A DNA stretch of 64,000 nucleotides. Source: Lysobacteraceae bacterium. GTDB lineage: Bacteria > Pseudomonadota > Gammaproteobacteria > Nevskiales > Nevskiaceae. The notes under the pieces were generated by a model. It saw only the letters and a program-made list of their open reading frames with translations, was not told the DNA's origin and did not search any database. Location of the stretch: the NCBI GenBank assembly GCA_013823855.1, contig PNMW01000041.1, positions 1 through 64,000 of the forward strand. Reading direction: 5' to 3'. The number at the start of each line of letters is the position of its first letter. Within the stretch, counting starts at the first letter, position 1. A program made the translations under genes and the position numbers. Below are positions 23,982 through 32,368 of the stretch, one piece after another.

Positions 23982-25786
23982 GCACGATCCGGGTGCTCGG
24001 CGAGCAGCTGATCAACCAGATCGCCGCCGGCGAAGTGGTCGAGCGGCCGGCCGCCGTGGTCAAGGAACTGGTCGAGAACAGCCTGGACGCCGGGGCGACC
24101 GCGATCGAGGTCGAGCTCGAGGCCGGTGGCCTGAACCTGATCCGGGTCCGCGACGACGGTCGCGGCATTGCCCGCGATGAACTGGCGCTGGCGCTGACCC
24201 GGCATGCGACCAGCAAGATCCACGATCTCGACGATCTGGAGCGGGTCACCAGCTTCGGCTTCCGCGGCGAGGCACTGCCGAGCATCCTGTCGGTGTCGCG
24301 TTTCGCGCTGACCTCGCGGACCGTGGAGGGAGCGCACGGCTGGCGGGTGACGGCGAGCGGCGTGCCCGACGAGGTGCCACCGCAGCCGGCGGCGCATCCG
24401 GTCGGCACCACGATCGAAGTCCGCGACCTGTTCTTCAATACGCCGGCCCGGCGCAAGTTCATGAAGGCCGATGGCACCGAGTTCCGCCATGTCGACCAGA
24501 TTCTCCGGCGCCTGGCGCTGACCCGTTTCGATCTGCGCCTGAAGCTCGGCCACAACGGCCGGCGCAGCTTCGAGCTGCCGCGCGCCGACAACGAAGGCGC
24601 CCGCGCCGCGCGGATCGCCCAGGTCTGCGGCGACGAGTTCCTCGCCAATGCCGTCAGCCTCGACGAGCAGCGGCTGGGCCTGCGGCTGTGGGGCTGGGTG
24701 GCGCTGCCGAGCTTCGCCCGGGCGCAGGCCGATCTGCAGTTCCTTTATGTCAACGGCCGCAACGTCCGCGACAAGCTGCTCGGCCACGCGTTGCGGCGCG
24801 CCTACGCCGACGTCCTGCACTCGCAGCGGCATCCGGCCTTCGTGCTGTTCCTGGAGCTGGATCCGGCGCGGGTCGACGTCAACGTCCATCCGCAGAAGAC
24901 CGAGGTGCGCTTCCGCGATGCTTCGGTGATCCATGACTTCCTGTTCGGCGCCGTGCACCAGCTGCTGCGCCGGATCCGGCCGGAGCCGGGCCAGCATCAC
25001 CGCGTCGAGTTCGAGACCCCGGCTGCGGCACCGGCCTTCGAGCCGACGCAGGCGCCGATCCGGTACGCACCGTCGGCCGGCACGCCGTCATGGCCGGTAC
25101 GGGAGCGTCTGCCGGAAGCCCGCGAGCATTCGCCGTGGCCGCTGTACCGCGAGCCGTCGCCAGTGCCGGACCCGGTGCAGGCCGACAGCGACGAGGCGCC
25201 GCTCGGTCGTGCCATCGCCCAGATCCGCGGTGTGTTCGTGCTCGCCGAGAACCGGCACGGGCTGGTGCTGGTCGACGCCCACGCCGCCCACGAGCGGGTG
25301 ATCTACGAGCGCTTCAAGCGCGAGCTGGCGGCCGATGGCATCGCCTCGCAGCGCCTGCTGCTGCCGGAGACCATCGTGGTCGGCGAGGGCGAGGCCGACG
25401 AACTGGAAGCGCAGGCGGAATCGCTGCGCCGCTTCGGGCTGCTGCTCGATCGCAGCGGCCCGGACACGATCACCGTGCGGGCGGTGCCGGCGCTGCTGGT
25501 CAAGGCCGATCTGGCGGCGCTGCTGCGGACCCTGTGCGGTGGCTTCGACGCCGCCGAGAGCGCCGAGCATTTCGGCGAGGCGCTCGATGCCCAGCACCGG
25601 ATCCTCGCCGACATGGCCTGTCGCGCGGCGATCAAGGCCAACCGGCGGCTGAGCCTGCCGGAAATGGACGCCCTGCTGCGCGACATGGAGCGGACGCCGA
25701 ACGCGGGCCAGTGCAACCACGGTCGGCCGACCTGGGTGCAGATCGACGCCGACGGGCTGGACCGGCTGTTCCTGCGCGGCCGCTGA
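23978..25786 (+). CDS. mutL: DNA mismatch repair protein MutL
   Basis: MutL links mismatch recognition by MutS to strand removal. The GHKL ATPase head is intact (ENSLDAGATAIEVE, DDGRGI, RHATSKI, FGFRGEAL). The C-terminal part has D433-A-H435-A-x2-E439-x4-E444, i.e. the metal-binding endonuclease motif DQHA(x)2E(x)4E with Ala in place of Gln, plus ACR and NHGRPT. So this MutL probably nicks DNA itself, as in bacteria that lack MutH. Length 602 residues is normal. The gene starts on the ATG overlapping the stop of the remnant ORF. miaA and hfq, common neighbours, do not follow. Confidence 0.97.
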   Translation: MSTIRVLGEQLINQIAAGEVVERPAAVVKELVENSLDAGATAIEVELEAGGLNLIRVRDDGRGIARDELALALTRHATSKIHDLDDLERVTSFGFRGEALPSILSVSRFALTSRTVEGAHGWRVTASGVPDEVPPQPAAHPVGTTIEVRDLFFNTPARRKFMKADGTEFRHVDQILRRLALTRFDLRLKLGHNGRRSFELPRADNEGARAARIAQVCGDEFLANAVSLDEQRLGLRLWGWVALPSFARAQADLQFLYVNGRNVRDKLLGHALRRAYADVLHSQRHPAFVLFLELDPARVDVNVHPQKTEVRFRDASVIHDFLFGAVHQLLRRIRPEPGQHHRVEFETPAAAPAFEPTQAPIRYAPSAGTPSWPVRERLPEAREHSPWPLYREPSPVPDPVQADSDEAPLGRAIAQIRGVFVLAENRHGLVLVDAHAAHERVIYERFKRELAADGIASQRLLLPETIVVGEGEADELEAQAESLRRFGLLLDRSGPDTITVRAVPALLVKADLAALLRTLCGGFDAAESAEHFGEALDAQHRILADMACRAAIKANRRLSLPEMDALLRDMERTPNAGQCNHGRPTWVQIDADGLDRLFLRGR

Positions 25787-25798
25787 GCGGCGCAGCGC

Positions 25799-28258
25799 TC
25801 AGACGCTGATCTCGCCGCGCCGCAACGAGTACAGCCGGTACTTGCCGTAGCGCTTGGCCAGCTCGATCTCGCCGGCGTACTCGGCGGCATAGCGGTCCGG
25901 CGCTTCCAGCATCAGCCGGGCGGCGAAGGCTTCGGTGACGAAGATCATGCCGGGTGGCGTCACCGGCTCGACGCGCGCGGCGAACGACAGCTGCGAGCCG
26001 AAGTAGGTGGTTGTGCCTTCGACCGGATCGATGCCTTCGAACACCGGCGCGTAGTGGGCCGACAGCCGCAGCTCCAGCTTTTCGAGCATGCCGCCGAGGC
26101 CGCCGCGGGCGCGCTCGACGATGCCGTGGATGCGGTCGGCGATCCGCGCGGTGGTCTCGGCGTCGTCGGTGACCACATGCACGGCGTCGCCCCAGGTGTG
26201 CTGCAGCAGGATTCGCGGCTGGTGCTCGGCCAGTGCGGCGGCGATGCCGCCGATCAGCACCTCCTGGAAGACAGGCTGTTCCTCGTCGCCGAGCCGGCTG
26301 TAGCCGGCGAAGTCCGCGAACAGCGTGCCGACCAGCCGTCTCGATTCGGGGCGGCCGTCGGCGCCGACGCCGCTGCGCGGTGGCAGCGGCGCGCTGCAGC
26401 CGCAGGCGGCATTGGCCTGCTGGACGCCATCCGGATGGCCGAGGTCGTGCCAGCCGGCACCGATGCGCCGGGCTTCGAGCCGCGACAGGCCGCAGGCGGT
26501 CGCCGACACATAGGCGGCGCGCCATTCCGCTTCCCGCTCGAGAAAGCCCTGGGCGATCGAGCATTCCGCGCCGCTGTCGAGGTAGCGCTGCAGCCGGCCG
26601 GCGACGGCGCAGCCGTGGCGGCGCAACCATTCCTCGACCAGCTGTTCGCGCACCGCCGGCAACACCAGGTGAACGCGTATACCCCGGGCACTGTAGTGCT
26701 CGGCGATATCGAGTTCGCGCAGCCCGTCGAGGCCGATGCAGACGAACGAGGCTTCGTCCGGCAGCGCCGGTTCGGTTCCGATTCCGGCGGCGGGCACGAA
26801 CAGCACCGGCGGCACGCGCAGCGCGTCGAGATGGGATTCGTCGTGGCCGAGGTGGCGGCAGATCAGGCGCAGCTGGGCGCTGGTGCGACTCAGGGCGTTG
26901 ACGTTGCCGGGCTGCCATTGCGCAGCCCTGGCCAGGGCGCCGCGCACACGCTCCAGGCTGCCGAGCAGCAAGGCCGCCTCGGCTTCGGTGACCGCGCGGT
27001 AATAGTGTTCGGCATCGCTCGGGGCGGTGTCGCCGTCGAGCGCCTCCAGCGATGCCAGCACCCGTCGCGCCAGCACCAGCGCCTCGGGGCCGCGGCCACC
27101 GAGCATCAGCATCGTGGCGGCATTGATGCCGGGGAAGTAGCCCTGGGCATGATCGAAGGCCTGGGCGTAGACGCGGCCGGATTCGACGAACAGCGCTGGC
27201 GCCTTGTCCGGTGGCGCGGCCAGCGCCAGGTCCTTGAGCAGCCGGCCTTTCAGCGACAGCCATTCCTCGACGTTGTAGGGATCGCCGGCTTCGCCGCCGA
27301 CGCCCAGTTCGCGATAGCGGCGCAACGCCAGCTGGGTGCTGCCGGCATTGGCCAGCGACAGCAGGGCGAGGTGATCGAGTTCGCGTGAGCGCAGGCCGTC
27401 GGCGCGGGCGCGTTCGGCGAGGTCGTGACAGAGCAGGTAGTTGCCCGCCTTCAATGCCGCGCGGCAGTCGATCAGCGCCTGCTGCAGCGGATCATGCAGC
27501 GCCGATTCGATGCCGCCGCTGCTGCTGGCCGCATCGCTGTCGAGCCTGGCCTGCGGCTCGGGCGCGGCGATCGAAGGGTCGATCAGCAGCAGCGGCCGTC
27601 CGGAGGCCGGCGGGCGGCGCAGGTGCAGGGTCGACAGCTCGGCCGGAATGCGTGCCGGGCGGCGGCGCCAGTTGACCACTTCGGCGGCGCCGCCGGGCAG
27701 GCCGCTGCGACCGGGGCGCAGGATCGCCACCAGCACGTCGGACTGCTCGGCGAGGCAGGCGGCGAGCTGCCGGTACTGGTGCTGGCGGAAGCCGCCGTCG
27801 GTGAGCTGGGGATCGGCCGGGCCGGCCGGTACCAGATCGACGACCACGGCGCAGCGCGCCAGCTGTTCCTCGATGCCATCGCGCACCGATTCGATGGTCG
27901 CCGGCTCCAGCGCCACCGACTGCTCGTTGAGGCGCGCGACCCAGTCGTCGATCAGCACCGGCACCGGCACCGGTAGCAGCGCGACGGTATCGAAGGGGAT
28001 GCCGATCTCGCGCAGCCACTGGCTGGAGACCTGCTTGAACAGTAGGTCGGCACCGGGTGCCAGGCCGGTGACCAGGCTGACTCGATGCGGGCTGGCCCGG
28101 TCGACCAGGGTCGGCAGCGCTTCGTTGCGCAGCTTGGCGGTGACCGCCGCGCGCTCGGCGGCCGACAGCCGCAGGTGGCCGGTGGCGCCGATCAGCAGGT
28201 GGCCGTCGTCCTGCAGCGGCAGGCTGGTCAGCCAGGTTTTGAGGCTGATCCGGACCAC
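25799..28258 (-). CDS. SLOG-like / TRAF-binding-like / adenylate-guanylate cyclase protein
   Basis: An 819-residue cytoplasmic multidomain protein. Residues about 18-215 look like a Rossmann-type SLOG domain (LIGATGHLRL, VTGLAPGADLLFKQ, VALLPVPV), thought to bind nucleotides. Residues about 265-480 are helical repeats resembling the TRAF-binding region DUF4071. The C-terminus (about 640-805) is a class III cyclase: FADFAGYSRL carries the first metal Asp and WGDAVHVV the second. The usual Asn-x3-Arg reads SFAAR, so the Asn is replaced. Activity is plausible but unproven. The GTG start lies 4 bases after the Smr gene, so they form an operon. Substrate (ATP or GTP) is unknown. Confidence 0.75.
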   Translation of the reverse strand: MVRISLKTWLTSLPLQDDGHLLIGATGHLRLSAAERAAVTAKLRNEALPTLVDRASPHRVSLVTGLAPGADLLFKQVSSQWLREIGIPFDTVALLPVPVPVLIDDWVARLNEQSVALEPATIESVRDGIEEQLARCAVVVDLVPAGPADPQLTDGGFRQHQYRQLAACLAEQSDVLVAILRPGRSGLPGGAAEVVNWRRRPARIPAELSTLHLRRPPASGRPLLLIDPSIAAPEPQARLDSDAASSSGGIESALHDPLQQALIDCRAALKAGNYLLCHDLAERARADGLRSRELDHLALLSLANAGSTQLALRRYRELGVGGEAGDPYNVEEWLSLKGRLLKDLALAAPPDKAPALFVESGRVYAQAFDHAQGYFPGINAATMLMLGGRGPEALVLARRVLASLEALDGDTAPSDAEHYYRAVTEAEAALLLGSLERVRGALARAAQWQPGNVNALSRTSAQLRLICRHLGHDESHLDALRVPPVLFVPAAGIGTEPALPDEASFVCIGLDGLRELDIAEHYSARGIRVHLVLPAVREQLVEEWLRRHGCAVAGRLQRYLDSGAECSIAQGFLEREAEWRAAYVSATACGLSRLEARRIGAGWHDLGHPDGVQQANAACGCSAPLPPRSGVGADGRPESRRLVGTLFADFAGYSRLGDEEQPVFQEVLIGGIAAALAEHQPRILLQHTWGDAVHVVTDDAETTARIADRIHGIVERARGGLGGMLEKLELRLSAHYAPVFEGIDPVEGTTTYFGSQLSFAARVEPVTPPGMIFVTEAFAARLMLEAPDRYAAEYAGEIELAKRYGKYRLYSLRRGEISV

Positions 28259-28262
28259 GGTC

Positions 28263-28841
28263 TCAGCCGGCGCCCGGGGCGGCAGGTGGCGCCGCGCGCA
28301 TCAGCACGTAGACCGCGCCGGTGCCGCCGTCGTGCGGGCGCGCCGAGCAGAAGGCGATGACATCGCTGCGCCGGCGCAGCCAGCTGTCGAGCAGCGTCTT
28401 GATCACCGGCCCGGTGTTCGGCGAGCGATTGCCCTTGCCGTGGATGATGCGCACGCAGCGGACATCTCGGGACTGGCATTCGGCAAGGAACATCGATACC
28501 GCGACCTGGGCATCGCCGCGATTCATGCCGTGCAGATCCAGTTCGGCGCGGACCCGGTAGGCGCCTCGGCGCAGCTTGCGCCAGACGCTGTCCTGCAGGC
28601 CGTCGCCGCGATAGCTCAGGGTGTCGCCGCTTTCGATCAGTTCCGGCTCGAACATGCCGAACTCGAGCAGCTCGGCCATCACCGCGCGCTCGTCGGCCTC
28701 GGCCTGGCGGGGGCGAGTCGGCGGCGGCTTGCGCGGCGGCGTGATCCGGTCGGAGGCGCCGCGCGGCTGCACGCCGGCCATCGCCGACCGGAAATCGGCG
28801 TCATCGGGGTCGAGCATGGCGTCGTCGGCAGGGCTTGGCAT
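28263..28841 (-). CDS. Smr-domain protein (SmrA/YdaL-like putative nuclease)
   Basis: A 192-residue protein with a disordered Pro-rich N-terminus and a C-terminal Smr domain (about 100-185): the LDLHG motif (ELDLHGMNRGDAQ), RIIHGKGNRS and the late ARPHDGGTGAVYVLM. Stand-alone Smr proteins of this type are DNA or RNA endonucleases in some bacteria. The ATG at 28841 was chosen; an upstream in-frame start at 28883 would run nearly into the surE promoter. It is transcribed away from surE (61-base divergent gap) and followed after 4 bases by the cyclase gene. Confidence 0.88.
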   Translation of the reverse strand: MPSPADDAMLDPDDADFRSAMAGVQPRGASDRITPPRKPPPTRPRQAEADERAVMAELLEFGMFEPELIESGDTLSYRGDGLQDSVWRKLRRGAYRVRAELDLHGMNRGDAQVAVSMFLAECQSRDVRCVRIIHGKGNRSPNTGPVIKTLLDSWLRRRSDVIAFCSARPHDGGTGAVYVLMRAAPPAAPGAG

Positions 28842-28902
28842 GGCAACCGCATCATAGCCCGCTGCCACGTAAACTAAGACCAACCCTCAAGACACCCTGA
28901 CC

Positions 28903-29649
28903 ATGCGGATACTTCTGTCCAATGATGACGGCTGCACGGCGCCCGGACTGCTGGCGCTGGCGCGGCAGCTGCGCAGCGAGCATCACGTCGACATCGTCGC
29001 GCCGGATCGCAACCGCAGCGCCGCCTCGAATTCGCTGACCATCCTGGTGCCGCTGCGCATCCAGCGCCACGACGACGGCACCATCTGCGTCGACGGCACG
29101 CCGACCGACTGCGTGCATCTGGCGCTGGCCAGCCTGCTGCCGGAAAAGCCGGAGATGGTGGTCTCGGGCATCAACAACGGTCCGAACCTCGGCGATGACA
29201 CGCTGTATTCGGGCACCGTCGCCGCGGCGATGGAAGGCCGGCATCTCGGCTCGGCGGCGATCGCGGTGTCGATGTCGGCGTACAACCCGAAGCATTACGA
29301 CACCGGCGCGCGCGCGACGCTGCACATCATTTCCGAGCTGGCACGCAATCCGTTCCCGGGCCACACCATCCTCAACGTCAACGTGCCCGACGTGCCCTGG
29401 GACGAGCTGAAAGGCTTCGAAGTGACCCGGCTCGGTCATCGCCGGCAGTCGGAGCCGGTGGCCGAGGCGCTCGATCCGCGCGGCCGGCCGATCTACTGGA
29501 TCGGCCCGGCCGGTCCGGGCGCCGACGCCGGCCCGGGCACCGATTTCCATGCCGTCGAGCACAACCGGGTGTCGATCACGCCGCTGCTCGTCGACCTGAC
29601 CCGGCACAGCGTCCTGGACAAGCTCGGCGACTGGGCCCGCGCGCTGTGA
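28903..29649 (+). CDS. surE: 5'/3'-nucleotidase SurE
   Basis: SurE is a metal-dependent phosphatase for nucleoside monophosphates, connected with stationary-phase survival. The N-terminal metal site is visible (LLSNDDG, Asp8-Asp9), as are the APDRNRSAASNSLT stretch and the SGINNGPNLGDDTLYSGTVA signature. The 248-residue length is normal. It starts the surE-pcm-dedA-nlpD operon, with pcm overlapping its stop. It is divergent from the Smr gene. Confidence 0.97.
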   Translation: MRILLSNDDGCTAPGLLALARQLRSEHHVDIVAPDRNRSAASNSLTILVPLRIQRHDDGTICVDGTPTDCVHLALASLLPEKPEMVVSGINNGPNLGDDTLYSGTVAAAMEGRHLGSAAIAVSMSAYNPKHYDTGARATLHIISELARNPFPGHTILNVNVPDVPWDELKGFEVTRLGHRRQSEPVAEALDPRGRPIYWIGPAGPGADAGPGTDFHAVEHNRVSITPLLVDLTRHSVLDKLGDWARAL

Positions 29650-30329
29650 TGGTGGGCAATCACCCGCACAGCCGCGGGCTCGGGCTGGCCTCGCCGGCCA
29701 GCCGGGCCAAGATGGTCGACGAGCTGCGCAGGAACGGCGTCAGCGACGAGCGGGTGCTGGCGGCGATGCTGAAGATCCCGCGCCACGAGTTCGTCGAAGA
29801 AGCCTGGAAGGGCGAGGCCTACCGGAATCGTCCGCTGCCGATCGGACAGGCGCAGACCTTGTCGCAGCCGGTGGTCGTCGGCCTGATGAGCCAGGCGCTG
29901 ATCGCGCCGTCGACCGAGACCGGTGCCCGCAAGCGGGTGCTGGAGATCGGCACCGGCAGCGGCTACCAGACCGCCGTGCTGGCCGAACTGATCGAGCGGG
30001 TCTATTCGGTGGAACGGCTCAAGGGGCTGTCGGAAATCGCCCGCAAGCGGCTGGCGGGGCTGGGCTATCGCAACATCCATTTCGGCTACGCCGACGGCTC
30101 GCTCGGCTGGGACGCCCACGGGCCGTACGACGCGATCATCGTCACCGCGGCGGCGGCGGAAGTGCCGCGCGCGCTGCTCGAACAGCTGGCCCCCGGCGGC
30201 CGGCTGGTGATTCCGGTCGGCCCGCCGAACAACCAGATGCTGCGCAGCATCGACCGCAGCGGTACCCGCTACAAGGCGACCGATCTCGCCACCGTCAGCT
30301 TCGTGCCGCTGCTCGAAGGTCGCGCCTGA
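29649..30329 (+). CDS. pcm: Protein-L-isoaspartate O-methyltransferase
   Basis: Repairs isoaspartyl residues in aged proteins with S-adenosylmethionine. The 226-residue protein has PRHEFVEEAWKGEAYRNRPL, GQAQTLSQPVVV, the SAM motif I VLEIGTGSGYQTAVLAEL and the post-motif GGRLVIPVG. Two starts compete: GTG at 29646 and the adjacent ATG at 29649; I give the ATG, which overlaps the surE stop by one base. Pcm and SurE are typical partners. Confidence 0.97.
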   Translation: MVGNHPHSRGLGLASPASRAKMVDELRRNGVSDERVLAAMLKIPRHEFVEEAWKGEAYRNRPLPIGQAQTLSQPVVVGLMSQALIAPSTETGARKRVLEIGTGSGYQTAVLAELIERVYSVERLKGLSEIARKRLAGLGYRNIHFGYADGSLGWDAHGPYDAIIVTAAAAEVPRALLEQLAPGGRLVIPVGPPNNQMLRSIDRSGTRYKATDLATVSFVPLLEGRA

Positions 30330-30350
30330 GTCTTCCGGATCCACGCAGCC

Positions 30351-30947
30351 ATGATTGACGCCTTCAAGCAGTGGATCGCCGAATGGGTTGCCCAGCTCGG
30401 CTACGGCGAGATCCTGGTGCTGATGGCGCTGGAATCGAGCCTGTTCCCGGTGCCATCCGAGCTGGTGATGATTCCGGCCGGCTATCTGGCCCGCGGCGGT
30501 GCCCTTGATCCGTTCCTGGCCGCGCTGGCCGGCGGCACCGGTTCGGTGCTCGGCGCCAGCGCCAACTACCTGCTCGGCCGCCATGTCGGCCGCGCCTTCC
30601 TGCTGCGCTTCGGCAAGTACCTGCTGATCAACGAAGTGAAGTACCACGAAGCCGAAGCGATGTTCCTCGGCAATGCGACGCGGGCGACCTTCGTCGGCCG
30701 CTTCATCCCGGTGGTGCGCCACCTGATCTCGCTGCCGCCGGGCGTGTTCGGCATGGCCTACCTGCCGTTCGCGCTGATCACCTTCGCCGGCGCCACGCTG
30801 TGGTGCGCGGTGCTGGTCGCCGCCGGCTACTGCTTCGGCGAAACCGCGCTCGGCGTGATCAGCGCCTACACCCATGAACTGACCCTTGCCGTGGTGGTGG
30901 TGCTGGCGGCCGGTGGGCTGTGGTTCCTGCTTCGAAAGCGCGGCTGA
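30351..30947 (+). CDS. DedA family inner-membrane protein
   Basis: A 198-residue polytopic protein of the DedA (SNARE-associated/VTT) family, members of which are implicated in lipid flipping and membrane homeostasis. The diagnostic motif FVGRFIPVVRHLISLPPG is present along with the E-SSLFPVPSELVMIPAGYLARGG-like N-terminal re-entrant loop. There are about five hydrophobic segments. It lies where other gammaproteobacteria have a YqaA/DedA gene between pcm and nlpD, and it overlaps nlpD by 28 bases. Confidence 0.9.
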   Translation: MIDAFKQWIAEWVAQLGYGEILVLMALESSLFPVPSELVMIPAGYLARGGALDPFLAALAGGTGSVLGASANYLLGRHVGRAFLLRFGKYLLINEVKYHEAEAMFLGNATRATFVGRFIPVVRHLISLPPGVFGMAYLPFALITFAGATLWCAVLVAAGYCFGETALGVISAYTHELTLAVVVVLAAGGLWFLLRKRG

Positions 30948-31687
30948 ACGGCCGCTGGCTGCTGGCAGCGCTGCTGGTGCTGCTGCTGGCCGGCTGCGCG
31001 AGCGAGACCGGACGGCGCTCGGTATCGCGCGGCACCTCGGTGACTCGATCGAAGCCGACGCCGGGCGAAACCTATGTCGTCGCTCGCGGTGACACGCTGT
31101 ACTCGATCGCGTTCCGCAACAGCCTCGATTACCGGGAGCTGGCCGACTGGAACGGCATCGGCCGCGACTACACGATCAGGATCGGCCAGCGCCTGCGGCT
31201 GACGGCGCCGGGCTCGGTCGTGCCGCCACCGCCGCCGGTGGCGGCAGCACCGTCATCGACCGCGCCGTTGGTCCAGCCGCCGGCCGCGGGCGCATCGGAG
31301 CCGGTCCCGATCATCACCGGCACCGCGAGCTGGGAGTGGCCGACACGCGGCGCGCTGGCGCGCGGCTTTGCCGCCAGCGGCAACAAGGGCATCGACATCG
31401 CCGGCGAGGCCGGGCAGCTGATCGTCGCGGCGCGCGGCGGCAAGGTGGTCTACAGCGGTGCCGCGCTGAAGGGCTACGGCGAGCTGGTGATCATCAAGCA
31501 CGACGAGCAGTTCCTGTCCGCCTACGGCTACAACCGTCGCCGCCTGGTCGAGGAAGGCGAGACGGTTGGCCCCGGCCAGCCGATCGCCGAACTGGGCCTC
31601 GGACCGGAAAACAAGCCGCTGCTGCATTTCGAGGTCCGCGACCGCGGCCGGCCGGTCGACCCGACCACGCTGCTGCCGCGCCGCTGA
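30920..31687 (+). CDS. nlpD: LysM/LytM lipoprotein NlpD
   Basis: An outer-membrane lipoprotein that activates a septal amidase. The 255-residue product begins with GTG and a lipobox LAGC (Cys26), then a LysM domain (about 50-95; YVVARGDTLYSIAFRN), a Pro/Ala linker and a degenerate M23/LytM domain (about 135-253; GNKGIDIAG, GYGELVIIKHD, LHFEVRDRGRPVDP). The zinc-binding His-x3-Asp site is missing as in other NlpD, so it is a regulator, not an enzyme. Its likely partner is the AMIN amidase at 22279. rpoS does not follow it; the next gene is convergent. Confidence 0.94.
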   Translation: MVPASKARLNGRWLLAALLVLLLAGCASETGRRSVSRGTSVTRSKPTPGETYVVARGDTLYSIAFRNSLDYRELADWNGIGRDYTIRIGQRLRLTAPGSVVPPPPPVAAAPSSTAPLVQPPAAGASEPVPIITGTASWEWPTRGALARGFAASGNKGIDIAGEAGQLIVAARGGKVVYSGAALKGYGELVIIKHDEQFLSAYGYNRRRLVEEGETVGPGQPIAELGLGPENKPLLHFEVRDRGRPVDPTTLLPRR

Positions 31688-31706
31688 GCGCGGCGTCGGT
31701 CCGGCG

Positions 31707-32279
31707 CTAGGGGCTTGCCTCGGTGGGGGGCGGCGCAGGCGCGACCGCCGGACCTTCGAAGCTGGCCATCACCGGGTATTCCATGACGCAGGCCCTGCCG
31801 CCGCAGCGCGCCGGCTTGAACGGCGGCTTGAGCAGCGCGTAGCCGAGCACCTGGCGCAGCCGTTCGTCGGGAATCTGGTGGAAGGTGACCTGGACCGCCT
31901 TGCCGCTTTCATCGACCAGCACGGTCGCGAACAGCTGGCCGGTCACCGCCAGCGCCTGCCTGATCTTGATGATGTCGGCGATGATTTCCGCCGGGCCGTT
32001 GATCGGATATGGCGGCTCGTCGGTGTCTGGCATGTCCTCGTACCAGGAGCGCCTGAACAGGGCCTGCTGGCTGGCGAGCAGCTGGTCCCAAGGCTTGTCG
32101 ATCGGCAGCTGGTCGGAAACCCTCCGTTCGTCCGGCACATGGCGGGTGCCGATCCGCGGCAGGCCGGACACCGCTGCTCGCGGGCTTGCCGCGGTGGCCG
32201 GGACGGCAGGTGTTGTGGCCGCGAAAGCGGTTGACGGCAAGGCGAGTCCGAGGGCGACGACGAAGCAGGGCAAGCGCAT
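31707..32279 (-). CDS. Secreted protein with TonB-C-terminal-like domain
   Basis: A 190-residue exported protein: Sec signal (cleavage near AFA-ATTP), a Pro/Ala-rich linker, and a C-terminal segment (about 100-175; GQLFATVLVDESGKAVQVTF, then ALLKPPFKPARC) with the strand-helix-strand look of TonB C-terminal energy-transducer domains. Two cysteines (ARCGGRAC) in this region could form a disulfide. There is no N-terminal membrane anchor, so it is not a classical TonB. It sits downstream of the TonB-dependent receptor on the same strand, with an 89-base gap. The function is unknown. Confidence 0.6.
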   Translation of the reverse strand: MRLPCFVVALGLALPSTAFAATTPAVPATAASPRAAVSGLPRIGTRHVPDERRVSDQLPIDKPWDQLLASQQALFRRSWYEDMPDTDEPPYPINGPAEIIADIIKIRQALAVTGQLFATVLVDESGKAVQVTFHQIPDERLRQVLGYALLKPPFKPARCGGRACVMEYPVMASFEGPAVAPAPPPTEASP

Positions 32280-32368
32280 GGCGGCTGGATTCGGCAGGAA
32301 GGCTTGCCAACAGCTTGGCAGCTTGCGTCCCGGTCCGCGCGAACCCGGACCGGGACGCGGTCTCGACT

